Below, piece by piece: positions 46,418 through 58,022 of a DNA stretch of 64,000 nt. Numbering within the stretch: the stretch's first letter is position 1; each line of letters begins with the position of its first letter. Source of the stretch: Okapia johnstoni (Eukaryota > Chordata > Mammalia > Artiodactyla > Giraffidae). The notes beneath the pieces are model-generated. The model did no database searches. It worked only from the letters and a program-made list of their open reading frames with translations, and had not been told where the DNA came from. The stretch covers positions 87,915,001-87,979,000 of the forward strand of contig CM044313.1 of NCBI GenBank assembly GCA_024291935.2, read 5' to 3'. Position numbers and translations under genes: made by a program.

Positions 46418-46618
46418 CATGTGTGTGCTAAGTCACTTCAGTCGTGTCCGACTCTGGCCAGACTCCTTTGTCCATGGGATTCTTCAGGCAAGAATACTGG
46501 GATGGGTTGTCATGCCCTCCTCCAGGGGCTCTCCCTGACCTAGGGATTGAATCCGCATCTCTTATGTCTCCTGAACTGGGAGGTGAGTTCTTTACCACTA
46601 ATGCCAACTGGGAACTCC
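46418..46618 (-). mobile_element. Bov-tA SINE
   Basis: Reverse complement, TGTGTGCTAAGTCACTTCAGTC to CAACTGGGAACTCC, with a deletion of about 20 bp after CGACTCTG (near 46455). Confidence 0.93.
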
Positions 46619-46636
46619 AAAAAGTCAGTATGTACT

Positions 46637-46711
46637 GTGCTGTGCTTAGTCACTTTAGTCGTGCCTGACTCTTTGTGACCCCATGGACTGCAGCCCACCA
46701 GGCTACTCTAT
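46637..46711 (-). mobile_element. Bov-tA SINE fragment
   Basis: GTGCTGTGCTTAGTCACTTTAG to CACCAGGCTACTCTATAAT, tail third only. Confidence 0.92.
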
Positions 46712-47250
46712 AATGACTGTCAAAATGGTGTTAAAAAATATAAGATGCAATTGAGGGAAACAGTTATGAAACTCGTGGAGGAATATGAGACCAAATTATT
46801 TTTTAAATGTATCAAGATTCTCTCCTCATTTTGAAAAAATAAAATTGGTTGCTAAAAAGTAATCTGAGTGTACAATGGACCTCCAATGAATATGGTCCCT
46901 GATGCTCAAAGTCTGACCAATATTAAAAGAATGGAATATTTTTTTACATTTATAAGAAAAAATAAATATGCATGTTTTTATTAGAAATTATAAACTTAAA
47001 CCAACTTTTAATTTTATCATCTAATTATTCTTCTTTAAAAAAGCATTTAAATAGAATGTTTTACTAACTTTAGATCAGCTGAGACTAACTATACTTCATA
47101 AAAATTTGTAATTCAAAGAAAATTCTGGAGATCCCTAAATTGAAAAAAAGAATAAAATGAATGAATGAGAGAGGAGAGTTAGGTTTTACTGGGAAATTTA
47201 GGAAAAGATGAGAACCTTTACGTATTTTCTCTCCAAAGAAGGCAAACCTT
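46712..47250. other. no gene seen
   Basis: AT-rich unique DNA. Confidence 0.5.
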
Positions 47251-47668
47251 CAGTTCAGTCAGTTCAGTCACTCAGTCATGTCCAACTCTTTGTGAATCCT
47301 TGGACTGCAGCATACTAGGCTTCCCTGTCCATCACCGACTCCTGGAGCCTGATCAAACTTATATCCATTGAGTCAGTGATGCCATCCAATCCTCTCATCC
47401 TCTGTCATCCCCTTATGCTCCCACCTTCAATCTTTCCCAGCATCAGGGTGTTTTTCCAGTGAGTCACTTCTTCGCATCAGGTGGCCAAAGTATTGGAGTT
47501 TCAGCTTCAACATCAGTCCTTCCAAATATTAAGGACTAGATTTCCTTTAAGATTGACTGGTTTGATCTCCTTGCAGTGCAAGGGACTCTCAAGAAACTCC
47601 AACACCACAGTTCAAAAGCATCAATTCTTCGGTGCTCAGCTTTCTTTATAGTTCAACTCTCATAGTTT
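47251..47668 (-). mobile_element. BovB 3' part
   Basis: CAGTTCAGTCAGTTCAGTCACTC tail at the left, C-terminal coding region to the right, ending at AGTTCAACTCTCATAG. Small deletions, e.g. near 47592. Confidence 0.93.
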
Positions 47669-47945
47669 TGTTTTTTTTTTTCCTTTTGTACCTTCTTTCA
47701 AATTTAAAAATTTAATCTAAATCTTTGAAAATTTAAATTATAGATAAAATATCTACCTTTCTGCCTTTATCACTGCATTTCCATGCATATGTATCTCTAT
47801 AGAAGATTATAATGTAGCTACGTGCATAAATATACAAGCTTTCTCAATATCACTTTTCCTCCTTTTTCAGTATATCAGTGTATGTTGTAGCATATTTCTT
47901 TGTGTGTATGCATGCTTATTTGTAATTCATATTACAAGCGTAGTA
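47669..47945. other. no gene seen
   Basis: AT-rich, with a T-run at 47671-47682. Confidence 0.45.
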
Positions 47946-48152
47946 TATATCACTGGTGGTTCAGACGGTAAAGAATCTGCTTGCAATGGGTAGACTTGGG
48001 TTTGATCCCTGGGTTGGGAAGATCCCCTGGAGATGGGAATTGCAACTTGTTCCAGTAGTCTGGAGAATTCCATGGACAGAAGAGCCTGGCAGGCTACAAT
48101 CCATGGGGTTGCAAAGAACCAGACACGACTAAGTGAATAACACTTTTCACTT
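47946..48152 (+). mobile_element. Bov-A SINE
   Basis: ATATCACTGGTGGTTCAGACGG head, body to CCAGACACGACTAAGTGAATAAC. Confidence 0.92.
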
Positions 48153-48156
48153 GTAA

Positions 48157-48362
48157 TGCGCTCAGTCACCAAGTCATGTCTGACTTGTGACCCCATGGAC
48201 TGCAGCATGCCAGGCTTCCCTATTCTTCACCATCTTCCAGAGTTTGCTTATGTTCATGTCCACTGAATCGGTGATGCTATCTAACCATCTCATCCTCTGC
48301 TGTCCCTTTCTCCTTTTGCCTTCAAACTTTCCCAACACCAGGGGCTTTTCCAGTGAGTCTGA
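48157..48362 (-). mobile_element. BovB 3' end fragment
   Basis: TGCGCTCAGTCACCAAGTCATG to GCTTTTCCAGTGAGTCTGAC, reverse complement of the last 200 bp of BovB. Confidence 0.92.
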
Positions 48363-49872
48363 CAATTATTAAAAGAAATAGAATTTATAAATGTCCCTAC
48401 TATAAATATATTTAGCAATTATAATGCATATTACTTATACATCATTATAAATACATACTATACAATATATTAATTATATATGGTATATACATTAATAATT
48501 ACTATTTTATATAGATGTTATATATGTAACATGCTTTCTCCTACTGAGAAAATTTTTAGGTTACAATGCTCACCTTTTCACATAATCCTAAAGTATCAAT
48601 CTTTGTGCATAGGTAGATTACTTCTGTTCTAGAGATTCCTAGAATTTGAATTATTACAAGAGTTTCAGGCTGCCTATCTGACTCTTTATAGCCCCAGTCT
48701 TGTCCAATGAATGACCTTGCTTTTCCTTCAATGTTGGCTTCCAGCTAGAATATAATATAAGGGCAGAAATACAGTACAAGCCCATTAAGTAAGGAGGCCT
48801 TGAAATAGAATAACAGCATTAGGGAAGCCTCCATACTCTCCTGTTCCTTGTTTTTGTCAATCTGTCACTCTACAATTTAAAGGGTGACAGTACATACAGA
48901 TTAAAAAAAAAAAAAAAATCCCCTCCCCCAGCAAGTCTGGTCTGTCAGCTGCAAAGGTCACATTGAGTTCCTGTCGGCATGTTCAATTGCCTCTGAGGTC
49001 TTGTATTTCACCAATCTGACAAATAAACTAAAAGCCACGCTCAGATTAAACAGTTCCCACTGCTGCAATCCCACTCAGTGGCCTTGCTGTCTGGGAAGCA
49101 CTTTGCCTTTGACTGATGCCTTGGACCACTTCCAGGAATCTTTTGATGATTCTGCCTCCAGGGAACCACCACCACTTGTAATGAAGCAGCCTTGCTTCCC
49201 CCTGCCCTGCTCATGTGCGCCTTTTAATTAGCCCAGGGTCATACACTCTGTTAGATAACACAGTGCATTTCTCACATTATGAGATGTAAAATCCCAAATT
49301 GTCAAATAAGGGAACTAATGATCTTTGAACTAAACAGGCTGGCATCTTTGTTTTGAGCAGGATATACCAGTAACCATCTGGGGTTATTTTAAAGCCTTCA
49401 TCTGTCTTCTCAGCAGCTTCAATTTAACAATATTAATGCTAGATGGTTCTTATTTTAGTTTCATTCTTATCAAACTAAAGGAAAGGTTAATTCCTTTCCT
49501 GGCCTTTGAGCTTTGGCAAGTGAACATACTGAATATTAAATGTATAAAAATGACTAATCATTGCCTTTCTTTATATATTTAGAGAGAGTTACCCTGAGAA
49601 CAAATATTATAACCTTTCTTTTCTTTTAATAGAACCATTAATAACACTAGGTAAAATGAAAGTATACATTAATGCAGTGTTTTTTCTTCATGCTAATTAT
49701 GTTGTCAGTTTTTTGTCTGAGTATATAATTGGTTCTAGCAGCAGCCTCTATCGCAGTGTTTAGGTGTCCTGTGTTAGAATTTTGTTTATGGTGGCCTTGA
49801 AAAGGACACAGCTTTGGTAGCTGGATTCATTGATCAAATAGCTTAATCTAAAAATTTGGCAATGGAGGACTC
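48363..49872. other. 1.5 kb without recognised repeat; candidate conserved non-coding block
   Basis: 48363-48545 is TA-rich. 48620-49470 is clearly less AT-rich than its surroundings and holds no repeat family I recognise apart from an A-run (48902-48918). A homeodomain-type core TTAATTA is at 49224-49230. No splice-flanked open exon is evident; the 76-codon frame at 49001-49231 has no known domain. Function is not shown; this is a composition-based suspicion. Confidence 0.4.
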
Positions 49873-49882
49873 CTTGGCCACG

Positions 49883-50698
49883 TTCAGTTCAATTCAGTTT
49901 AGTCACTCAGTCGTGTCCAACTCTTTGTGACCCCATGAACCGCAGCACGCCAAGCCTCCCTGTCCATCACCAACTCCCCGAGTTTACCCAAACTCATGTC
50001 CATTAAGTCGGTGATGCCATCTAACCATCTCATCCTCTGTCATCCCCTTCTCCTCCTGCCTTCAATCTTTCTCAATATCAGAGTCTTTTCAAATGAGTTA
50101 GCTCTTTGCATCAGGTGGCCAAAATATTGGAGTTTCAGCTTCAACATCAGTCCTTCCAATGAACACCCAGGACTGATCTCCTTTAGGATAGACTGGTTGG
50201 ATCTCCTTGCAGTCCAAGGGACTCTCAAGAGTCTTCTTCAACACCGCAGTTCAAAAGCATCAATTCTTCAGCACTCAGCTTTCTTTATAGTCTAACTCTT
50301 ACATCCATACATGACCACTGGAAAAGCCATAGCCTTGACTAGACGGACCTTTGTTGACAAAGTAATGTCTCTGCTTGTTAATATGCTATCCAGGTTGGTA
50401 TAACTTTCCTTCCAAGGAGTAAGCATCTTTTATTTTCTTGGCTGCAATTACCATCAGCAGTGATTTTGGAGCCCAGAAAAATAAAATCTGCCACTGTTTC
50501 CACTGTTTCCCCATCTATTTGCCATGAAGTGATGGGACCGGATATCATGATCTTAGTTTTCTGAATGTTGAACTTTAAGCCAACTTTTTCACTCTCCTCT
50601 TTCACTTTCATCAAGAGGCTCTTTAGTTCTTCTTCACTTTCTGCCATAAGGGTGGTGTCATCTGCATATCTGAGGTCATTGATATTTCTCCTGGCAAT
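49883..50698 (-). mobile_element. BovB copy with intact YADD motif
   Basis: Minus strand from its 3' end TTCAGTTCAATTCAGTTTAGTC to 5' truncation just past the RT palm. Flanks CTTGGCCACG (49873-49882) and CTTGGTCATG (50699-50708) fit a target duplication with two transitions. The frame 50707-50378 reads [44 protein letters not shown] with the catalytic YADD, and is then broken by stops and frameshifts (next piece 50228-50040). Confidence 0.93.
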
Positions 50699-50708
50699 CT
50701 TGGTCATG

Positions 50709-51035
50709 GATAGCTATTAAAGAACAAATAGTAATAAGTCAAGATTTAAGTGTGAGATGGTGGAAGAGCAAGATCTGGAACTCTAAAGAAGTTTATAGGT
50801 AGTAGCCTCTTATTTTTAAACTGATTAAATAGTCCAGTAATTTGCAAATTTGAGAATACTTGTGACTGATAATACATTTGAGTACCTAAGTTTGTGAAAA
50901 ACTGCAACAAGCATCTAGTGTGGTTAGTTTTGGTGATTAATTTGTTCATAAAATAATTAATCAATCTAAGAAAGAAATGGAAAATTTCATTCCAGTCAAA
51001 TTTGAAGATTATGACCCAGGAAGAGCATCTCTCAG
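50709..51035. other. no gene seen
   Basis: AT-rich unique DNA. A 109-codon minus-strand frame (50746-51075) overlaps an L1 tail and is not a gene. Confidence 0.45.
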
Positions 51036-51110
51036 GCTGATGTTTGGCAGAAACCAACACAATATTGAAAAGCAATTATACTTCAATTAAAAATAAATGA
51101 AAAAAAAGAA
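51036..51110 (+). mobile_element. ruminant L1 3' end fragment
   Basis: TGATGTTTGGCAGAAACCAACAC followed by TTCAATTAAAAATAAATG and an A tail. Confidence 0.82.
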
Positions 51111-51949
51111 AGCTCTGAGAACCATTTATATATGTTAGATGTCAAGACACAGTTTATATATTTTTTTTTGAGAGAGAGGGATATACGTTAAATGATGTGT
51201 TATTGACAGTTTACATAATTCAGGTGTAAGCGCCATCTGGTGGGTCATGGTGACCTTTTACAAGCTCAAAAGGAAATGTTATCTTTTAAGGTGCTGTCTT
51301 CTTGGTGCTAAGAGAATGTTGCTGCTTATGGTTGAGTGGGTATTCCTGCTGATGGGGGAGGTTTTGTTGATGCACAATGCAGATACACAGTGCACAGTGG
51401 GAGTGGATGGGTGGCCAAGGGGCAGAGAAGAATTTTTACATTTTTTTGCTTGTTTTGTTTTGGCATAAATATGAATTCAATTTTACAATTGGTACCCCAA
51501 ACACAAATATAGATACAATAATGTCTTTAGTAGTATTTCAATCAACATCATCATCTCTGTGACAACAACAGAATATGTGTGTGTGTCATCACAAAAGTGA
51601 AAACTGATATCATGTGTAATTCTGTCAGATAATGAATGACCAAGATGACTTATAGTTTCCCTGGCTGGACTATACTTTGCACAGGCTTCCAAAGTCTTAT
51701 TCGATGCCCCTGCTTTCCCCTTCCTGAGAACGTTAACTTTAGAAAACTTGTCTTTGTACATTCTGACTTTGTTCTTTTAAGATATAAATCTCCTACAACC
51801 CCGAAATGTCTTTCTCCTGTTCCTGCACATCATCCCTTTGAAATACCATCAAGAAGAAAGACAATGCCTCCTCCTTCTGGTCTCTAGGAATGGTAGGAGC
51901 CAAAATTTGATAAGCTACGTTTCACAAATAGGATAACCTAATCACATTC
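51111..51949. other. no gene seen
   Basis: Unique DNA, partly less AT-rich (51240-51420, 51650-51890). Frames at 51247-51468, 51636-51887 and the minus-strand 51483-51761 show no recognisable domain. Confidence 0.45.
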
Positions 51950-52260
51950 ACCTGGTAGCTCAGCTGGTGAAGAATCTGCCTGCAATGCAGGAAACCCTGG
52001 TTCGATTCCTGGCTCAGGAAGATCCTCTGGAGAAGGAATAGGTTACCCACTCCAGTATTCTTGGACTTCCCTCGTGGTTCAGATGATAAAGAATCTGTCT
52101 GCAATGCAGGAGACCTGTGTTTGATCCCTGGGTTGGGAAGATCCCCTGGAGAAGGGAAAGGCTATCCACTCCAGTATTCTGGTCTGGAGAATCCCATGGA
52201 CTAGTCCATGGGGTTGCAAAGAGTTAGACACAACTGAGGGACTTTCACTTTCACTTTTCA
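51950..52260 (+). mobile_element. Bov-A2 dimeric SINE
   Basis: Two monomers with heads CACCTGGTAGCTCAGCTGG and GACTTCCCTCGTGGTTCAG, B box GGTTCGATTCC (about 51999), tail CTTTCACTTTCACTTTTC. Confidence 0.95.
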
Positions 52261-53360
52261 CATACCCTACCTTGTCCTCCAGTACTTTTCCATTAGCTCA
52301 CAAATGTTTAAAACTAATGTTGACCCCTGTTGCAATAGTCTTGGTTAAGTTTTCTTTGCTGTTTTTAACACATGGCTGATGCAATTTTTATTTTACATTA
52401 AGTACCATATTCTGACTCCGGGACTATGGATTCTCATATTGTAATTTAGGACCTAATCCTCAATTACTGTTTTTAACAATAAATGACTCTTGTATTTATT
52501 TAAAAACACATAAGGTCTTCTATTGGGCAGGACCTAAAAATAGAAATCCATAGTCCTGATCACCGGGAGGAATATTTCTGCTGTGTAAAATATAAATTTT
52601 CCCCTCCTAGTTGTTAGGGGCTATTCAGTCATGAGAAAGGTGACTCCAATCAGTTCATTCTCTTTTGGAAATTAGAATAAGTGCGTTCTCAATTAGATCA
52701 TCTTTGTAGGTTCCTTTTACTTTAAGATATTTTAAATATAAATTATAAAACAGACGGTGTAAAATCTGACCTCAGAGTTTCATTATTAATTTGTTACTTT
52801 TCTATTAGCTCCATGTAATTGAAAATATACACTGTGTGAATATTTATGAAAGTTTTAGATGGATAATATTTAACACATTCAATCAATTCATCTTTAATTA
52901 ATAAATTCAAATTTATTTTAAATATGTATGTTTAAATTCTTACATGTTACTCATAGTGTAAGCGATCAGAAATGTAATGAATACTGCCTTTTCTTTATGT
53001 CTGTCAAATGTGACTCCAGAGATTCTGAAAAAAATTCTAAAACACACATTTTAAGTATAGGTCCATCCACATGAATGTGTAAGGTAAAATTCAATAAGAT
53101 CTTATGACAACAGTTATAATTAAATGCTTCTGTGCATAATATGATAAGTAAGACTACTTTCAGTAAGTGTTACATGGTCTGGCTACCACTTCATGGAGGG
53201 CACATTTTATTCTCTGAAACTAATAAAAAAATAGGGGGCACAGAAGTAATCTAAGCTCTTGGTTTTAAAAAAATTCCTTTATATAGAATGTAATCAATTA
53301 TAAATTACTCAATATTTCAACATGTAATATATTCTAATAAATAGTTCTATTGGAAAAGAG
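52261..53360. other. no gene seen
   Basis: AT-rich unique DNA with no supported feature. Confidence 0.5.
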
Positions 53361-53371
53361 AGCTTAGGACT

Positions 53372-54462
53372 TCAGTTCAGTCGCTCAGTCCTGTCCGACT
53401 CTTTGCAACCCCATGAATTGCAGCACGCCAGGCCTCTCTGTCCACCACCAACTCCCGGAGTCCACCCAAACCCATATCCATCGAGTCGGTGATGCCATCC
53501 AACCATCTCATCCTCTGTCGTCCCCTTCTCCTCCCGCCCCCAATCCTACCCAGCATCAGGGTCTTTTCCAATGAGTCAACTCTTCGCATGAGGTGGCCAA
53601 AGTATTGGAGATTCAGCTTCCACATCAGTCCTTCCAATGAACACCCAGGATTGATCTCATTTAGGATGGATTGATTGGATCTCCTTGCAGTCCAAGGGAC
53701 TCTCAAGAGTCTTCTCCAACACCACAGCTCAAAAGCATCAATTCTTCGGTGATCAGCTTTCTTCACCGTCCAACTCTCACATCCATACATGACCACTAGA
53801 AAAACCATAGCCTTAACTAGATGGACTTTTGTTGGCAAAGTAATGCTCTGCTTTTTAACATGCTATCTAGGTTGGCCATAACCTTCCTTCCAAGGAGTAA
53901 GCGTCTTTTAATTTCATGGCTGCAGTCACCATCAGCAGTGATCTTGGAGCCCCAAAAAATAAAGTCTGACACTGTTTCCACTGTTTCCCCATCTATCTGC
54001 CATGAAGTGATGGGACCAGATGCCATGATCTTAGTTTTCTGAACGTTGAGCTTTAAGCCAACTTTTTCACTCTCCTCTTTCACTTTCATCAAGAGGCTCT
54101 TTAGTTCTTCTTCACTTTCTGCCATAAGGGTGGTGTCATCCGCATATCTGAGGTTATTGATATTTCTCCCGGCAATCTTGATTCCAGCTTGTGTTTCTTC
54201 CAGCCCAGCGTTTCTCATGATGTACTCTGCATATAAGTTAAATAAGCAGGGTGACAAGATATAGCCTTGATGTACTCCTTTTTCCTATTTGGAACCAGTC
54301 TGTTGTTCCATGTCCAGTTCTAACTGTTGCTTCCTGACCTGCATACAGGTTTCTCAAGAGGCAGGTCAGATGGTCTGGTGTTCTCATCTCTTTCAGAATT
54401 TTCCACAGTTTATTGTGATCCACACAGTCAAAGGCTTTGGCATAGTCAATAAATAAATAAGT
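53372..54462 (-). mobile_element. BovB LINE copy, 5'-truncated
   Basis: A perfect 11-bp target duplication AGCTTAGGACT (53361-53371 and 54463-54473) brackets it. The left side starts with the BovB tail TCAGTTCAGTCGCTCAG. The right end stops inside motif A (GGCATAGTCAATAAA) and is followed by about a dozen AT-rich filler bases (ATAAATAAGT). The flawless duplication and little-diverged sequence suggest a comparatively recent insertion. Confidence 0.96.
53377..54450 (-). pseudogene. BovB RT C-terminal remnant, two frameshifts
   Basis: Three minus-strand frames together cover the RT palm to the natural C-terminus. 54423-54238 runs from DHNKLWKILKEM to WFQIGKR, then the frame is lost around 54280. 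54257-53817 keeps [14 protein letters not shown] and the catalytic [10 protein letters not shown]. 53838-53377 has the C-terminal [22 protein letters not shown] segment to SRTGLSD at the natural stop, with a second shift around 53820-53840. The product would lack motif A and the endonuclease, so it is not functional. Confidence 0.9.
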
Positions 54463-54473
54463 AGCTTAGGACT

Positions 54474-55847
54474 ACTGAATTGTTATTAACTAATATTGTT
54501 ACTCATTCCCGGGTCTCTTTTCTTAGAAGGGAAAAGAGGATGACAGAAACATTATAAACACATGCTAGGATGTTTCTATCCCAATTTCGCTGGAAATTTT
54601 ATCTTTATTTTTAGGTTAGTTCAGAAACAGACCTTGAAGTAAAGATCTCCATAAAATTCAGTTATTTTGTTGGTGAAGGACATCTGACGCAACCAGTAGG
54701 GAAAAGAGACATCAAGAGAATGCACTTTATAAAGTTGTATTCTGTTATCACAAATACAATTTTGTGTGACTTTATCTTAATTTGCTACAGTAGAATACAC
54801 AACTCAGTGATTCCCTGAGGAGTGAGGGAGTTGAGGTATTTATAAGCCAACTCCCACCTATAACTGATTGGGTGCTGCTGGGTAAGGGGTGTTATAAATT
54901 ACCTTCAGGGTGAATAGCTGGCAAGGGAAACTCTCAGGCAACATTCCTTTCTGCTCAAGTCAAAAATGGCCCCAAACTTCTTCCCAGTACTACCATTCCA
55001 GCAGCCACTATTAGTATATTGGACTTTAAGTCATTAACTTAAAATAAGTACATTGATTCAGTTTCTTAGATTTCAAAGACTTTTCACTGGAACACTCTAG
55101 GAAAAGTTAAAGGAAACTTTAAATTAATAATCTGAAAAAAAAAATCCTTGCACTTCTCAGGCTATTTTAATGTTACATATATTGCTGGTAACTCCATATG
55201 TTTCAACAATCACTTTTTTTTTTTAAATCTTACAAATTCCTTTTTAAGATTTAAGTATTTTAAACATTTATTCTATTTTAGCATAAAATTATTCTGTCTT
55301 TTATTAAATTGACTTTTAATTGTGCCTTTTTATTTCCTTTGCATCAGTGTTTGATTATGCTGAAATATATATAATCTGTGAGCTTAAATAATGGCATTTT
55401 CTTCTATCTACCAATCATTTATAGTTATATTAAACAAGAAATTCATCCAAGATGAAAAATTTGGGGAAAAATTATAAAAGAGTGAATTAGGGAAGCCGAG
55501 GAAGGAAAGATTTTTAAGAAATGAAAAGTCAGCACTATCAAGTGGAATAGAAAGTTCATGTAAGAAGAAGATTAATAATCACTTGCTGTATTTAAAAGCC
55601 CCCCAGAGTCCCTAAGGTAAGGTTCTCCTGTTCTCTTTTTAAGACACAGCTCTCCAAGGATCTGGTGTCCTCTTCCTGAGCTCCAGTACAGCTGTTATAA
55701 TAATATTATCTCTCAGCAGGTCTCCCCCTTGCTTAAAGTCAACCATGAAGTTATTCAACAGATACTTGTTGAGGATCTAAAATATTTCCTACACTGATTA
55801 TCTGTTGAGTAGCAAAATCAAAGATAACTAACTTTCCACTCTCTCAG
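54474..55847. other. no gene seen
   Basis: Mostly unique DNA. 54780-55010 is less AT-rich and might be an old repeat, but I cannot assign it. Confidence 0.45.
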
Positions 55848-56930
55848 TTCAGTTCAGTTGCTCAGTCGTGTCTGACTCTTTGTGACCCCATGAATCACAG
55901 CACGCCAGGCCTTACTGTCCATCACCAACTCCTGGAGTTTACCCAAACTCATGTCCATCGAGTCGGTGATGCCATCTATCCATCTCATCCTCTGTTGTCC
56001 CCTTCTCCTGCCCCCAATCCTTCCCAGCATCAGGGTCTTTTCCAATGAGTCAACTCTTCCCATAAGGTGGCCAAAGTATTGGAGATTCAGCTTCAACATC
56101 AGTCCCTCCAATGAACACCCAGGGCTGATCTCTTTTAGGATGGACTGTTTGGATATCCTTGCAGTCCTAGGGACTCTCAAGAGTCTTCTCCAACACCACA
56201 GTTCAAAAGCATCAATTCTTCGGTGCTCAGCTTTCTTCACTGTCCAACTCTCACATACATACATAACTACTGGAAAAACCGTAACCTTGACTAGATGGAC
56301 CTTTGTTGGCAAAGTACTGTCTCTGCTTTTTAATATGCTGTCTAGGTTGGCCATAACTTTCCTTCCAAGGAGTAAGTGTCTTTTAATTTCCTGGCTGCAA
56401 TCACCATCTGCAGTGATTTTAGAGCCCAGAAAAATAAAGTCAGCCACTGTTTCCCCTGTTTCCCCATCTATTTGCCATGAAGTGATGGGACCAGATGCCA
56501 TGATCTTAGTTTTCTGAATGGTGAGCTTTAAGCCAACTTTTTCACTCTCCTCTCTCACTTTCATCAAGAGGCTTTTTAGTTCTTCACTTTCTGCCATAAG
56601 GGTGGTGTCATCTGCATATCTGAGGTTATTGATATTTCTCCCGGCAATCTTGATTCCAGCTTGTGTTTCTTCCAGCCCAGAGTTTCTCATGATGTACTCG
56701 GCATATAAGTTAAATAAGCAGGGTGACAATATACAGCCTTGACATACTCCTTTTCCTATTTGGAACCAGTTTGTTGTTCCATGTCCAGTTCTAACTGTTG
56801 CTTCCTGACCTGCATACAGGTTTCTCAAGAGGCAGGTCAGATGGTCTGGTATTCTCATCTCTTTCAGAATTTTCCAATGTTTATTGTGATCCACACAGTT
56901 AAAGACTTTGGCATAGTCTTTAAATGGTTA
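55848..56930 (-). mobile_element. BovB LINE copy, 5'-truncated, long open RT frame
   Basis: Minus-strand BovB from the tail TCAGTTCAGTTCAGTTGCTCAG to truncation in motif A near 56930. I do not see an obvious target duplication. It carries the longest intact stretch of BovB protein in the window. Confidence 0.95.
55854..56894 (-). pseudogene. BovB RT C-terminal half, 346 codons uninterrupted
   Basis: From [13 protein letters not shown], just after motif A, to the natural C-terminus SQTRLSN. Motif B-like [11 protein letters not shown] is at residues 52-62 and catalytic YADD at 93-96 (about 56618-56607). The conserved C-terminal segment [22 protein letters not shown] and the [18 protein letters not shown] block are both present. 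No stop or frameshift occurs, but motif A's aspartates and the endonuclease are missing through 5' truncation, so no active enzyme is expected. The antisense strand also has long frames (55951-56517, 56518-56742), which are shadows. Confidence 0.93.
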
Positions 56931-57377
56931 CATTTAGAGAAATTAATCAAATTAAGAGTACATACAAATGCCTTGTTACACAATATGAGGAGTGCTGTTA
57001 AAAAAAAAAAGTTTGCTATAATAAACATAACAAGCTCAATATACTCTTCTATACTCTTCATCAATTGTTCAGGATAGGCCTTTCAGCTAAAGCAACTTTC
57101 GACTTGAGAGATAAAGAATGAATAAGCATTGGGGGAAAAGAGGAGGAAAATACCAAGCAAAATAACATCAAAATAAAATGGATAATAGGCAACTTGGGGA
57201 ACTATATTTACATATCACATTCTCTTTGACTTAGCAAATCTATTTCTAAGGATCTAGCAATAACAATCAATTGAATATATGAGTAAAGATTCTGCTACAA
57301 AGCTATAATATGTCATATTTATTATAGTTTATAGTTATAAGAATATTGTATTGTTATTAATTAGTCAATAAATCATG
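56931..57377. other. no gene seen
   Basis: AT-rich unique DNA with an A-run at 57000-57010. Confidence 0.5.
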
Positions 57378-57560
57378 GCTGATGCTTTGAGACCCCATGG
57401 ACTGTAGTCTGCCAGGCTCCTCTGTCCATGCAATGTCCGAGGAAAGAATACTGGAGTGGGGTGCCATTTCCTTCTCCAGGGGATCTTCCCAACTAGAGGT
57501 TGAGCCCGTCTCCTGCATTAACAGGCGGGTTCTTTACCAAAGAGCACCTGGGAAGCCCCA
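57378..57560 (-). mobile_element. Bov-tA SINE, left arm of an inverted pair
   Basis: Reverse complement, GGCTGATGCTTTGAGACC to CACCTGGGAAGCCCC. Its head faces the head of the next SINE. Confidence 0.94.
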
Positions 57561-57569
57561 TCAATGGAT

Positions 57570-57770
57570 AGGTAGGTGGCGCTAGTGGTAAAGAACCCAC
57601 CTGCCAATGTACATGAGTCACAGGTTTGATCCCTGAGTCAGAAAGATCTCCAGAGAAGGGCATGGCAACCCACTCTAGTATTCTTGCCTGGATAATCCCA
57701 CTGGACAAAGGAGACTGGCAGGTTACAGTCCATAGGTCTGCATAGATTTGGACACAACTGAAATGACAAG
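57570..57770 (+). mobile_element. Bov-tA SINE, right arm of an inverted pair
   Basis: TAGGTAGGTGGCGCTAGTGGT head, B box GGTTTGATCC, body to GGACACAACTGAAATGAC. About 10 bp separate it from the previous SINE. Confidence 0.94.
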
Positions 57771-57825
57771 CATAAGCATACTTCCAAAATACTGTTGTTT
57801 AAGAAAACTATCACTTTATATATGA

Positions 57826-58022
57826 AATAGGTAAACAAAGACCTACTGTATGGCACAGGGAACTATACTCAGTATTTTGTAATAAACTGTATGGGAAAAG
57901 AATTAGAAAAATAAATATGTACATATTTATTTTTCATATATATATATTTATATATACACTTCACTTGAAACTAACACAACATTGAAAATCAACTATACTT
58001 AAAGAAAAAAGTAAAACAAACA
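57826..58022 (+). mobile_element. ruminant L1 3' end
   Basis: ACCTACTGTATGGCACAGGG, TATTTTGTAATAAACTGTATGG and ACACAACATTGAAAATCAAC with an A-rich tail. A TA microsatellite lies inside (57938-57957). Confidence 0.9.

Noticed and set aside
55951..56517. 188-codon plus-strand frame opposite the BovB RT
   Set aside because: Shadow of the minus-strand BovB frame; the same shadow peptides recur at 53489, 54046, 49996, 34006 and 12497.
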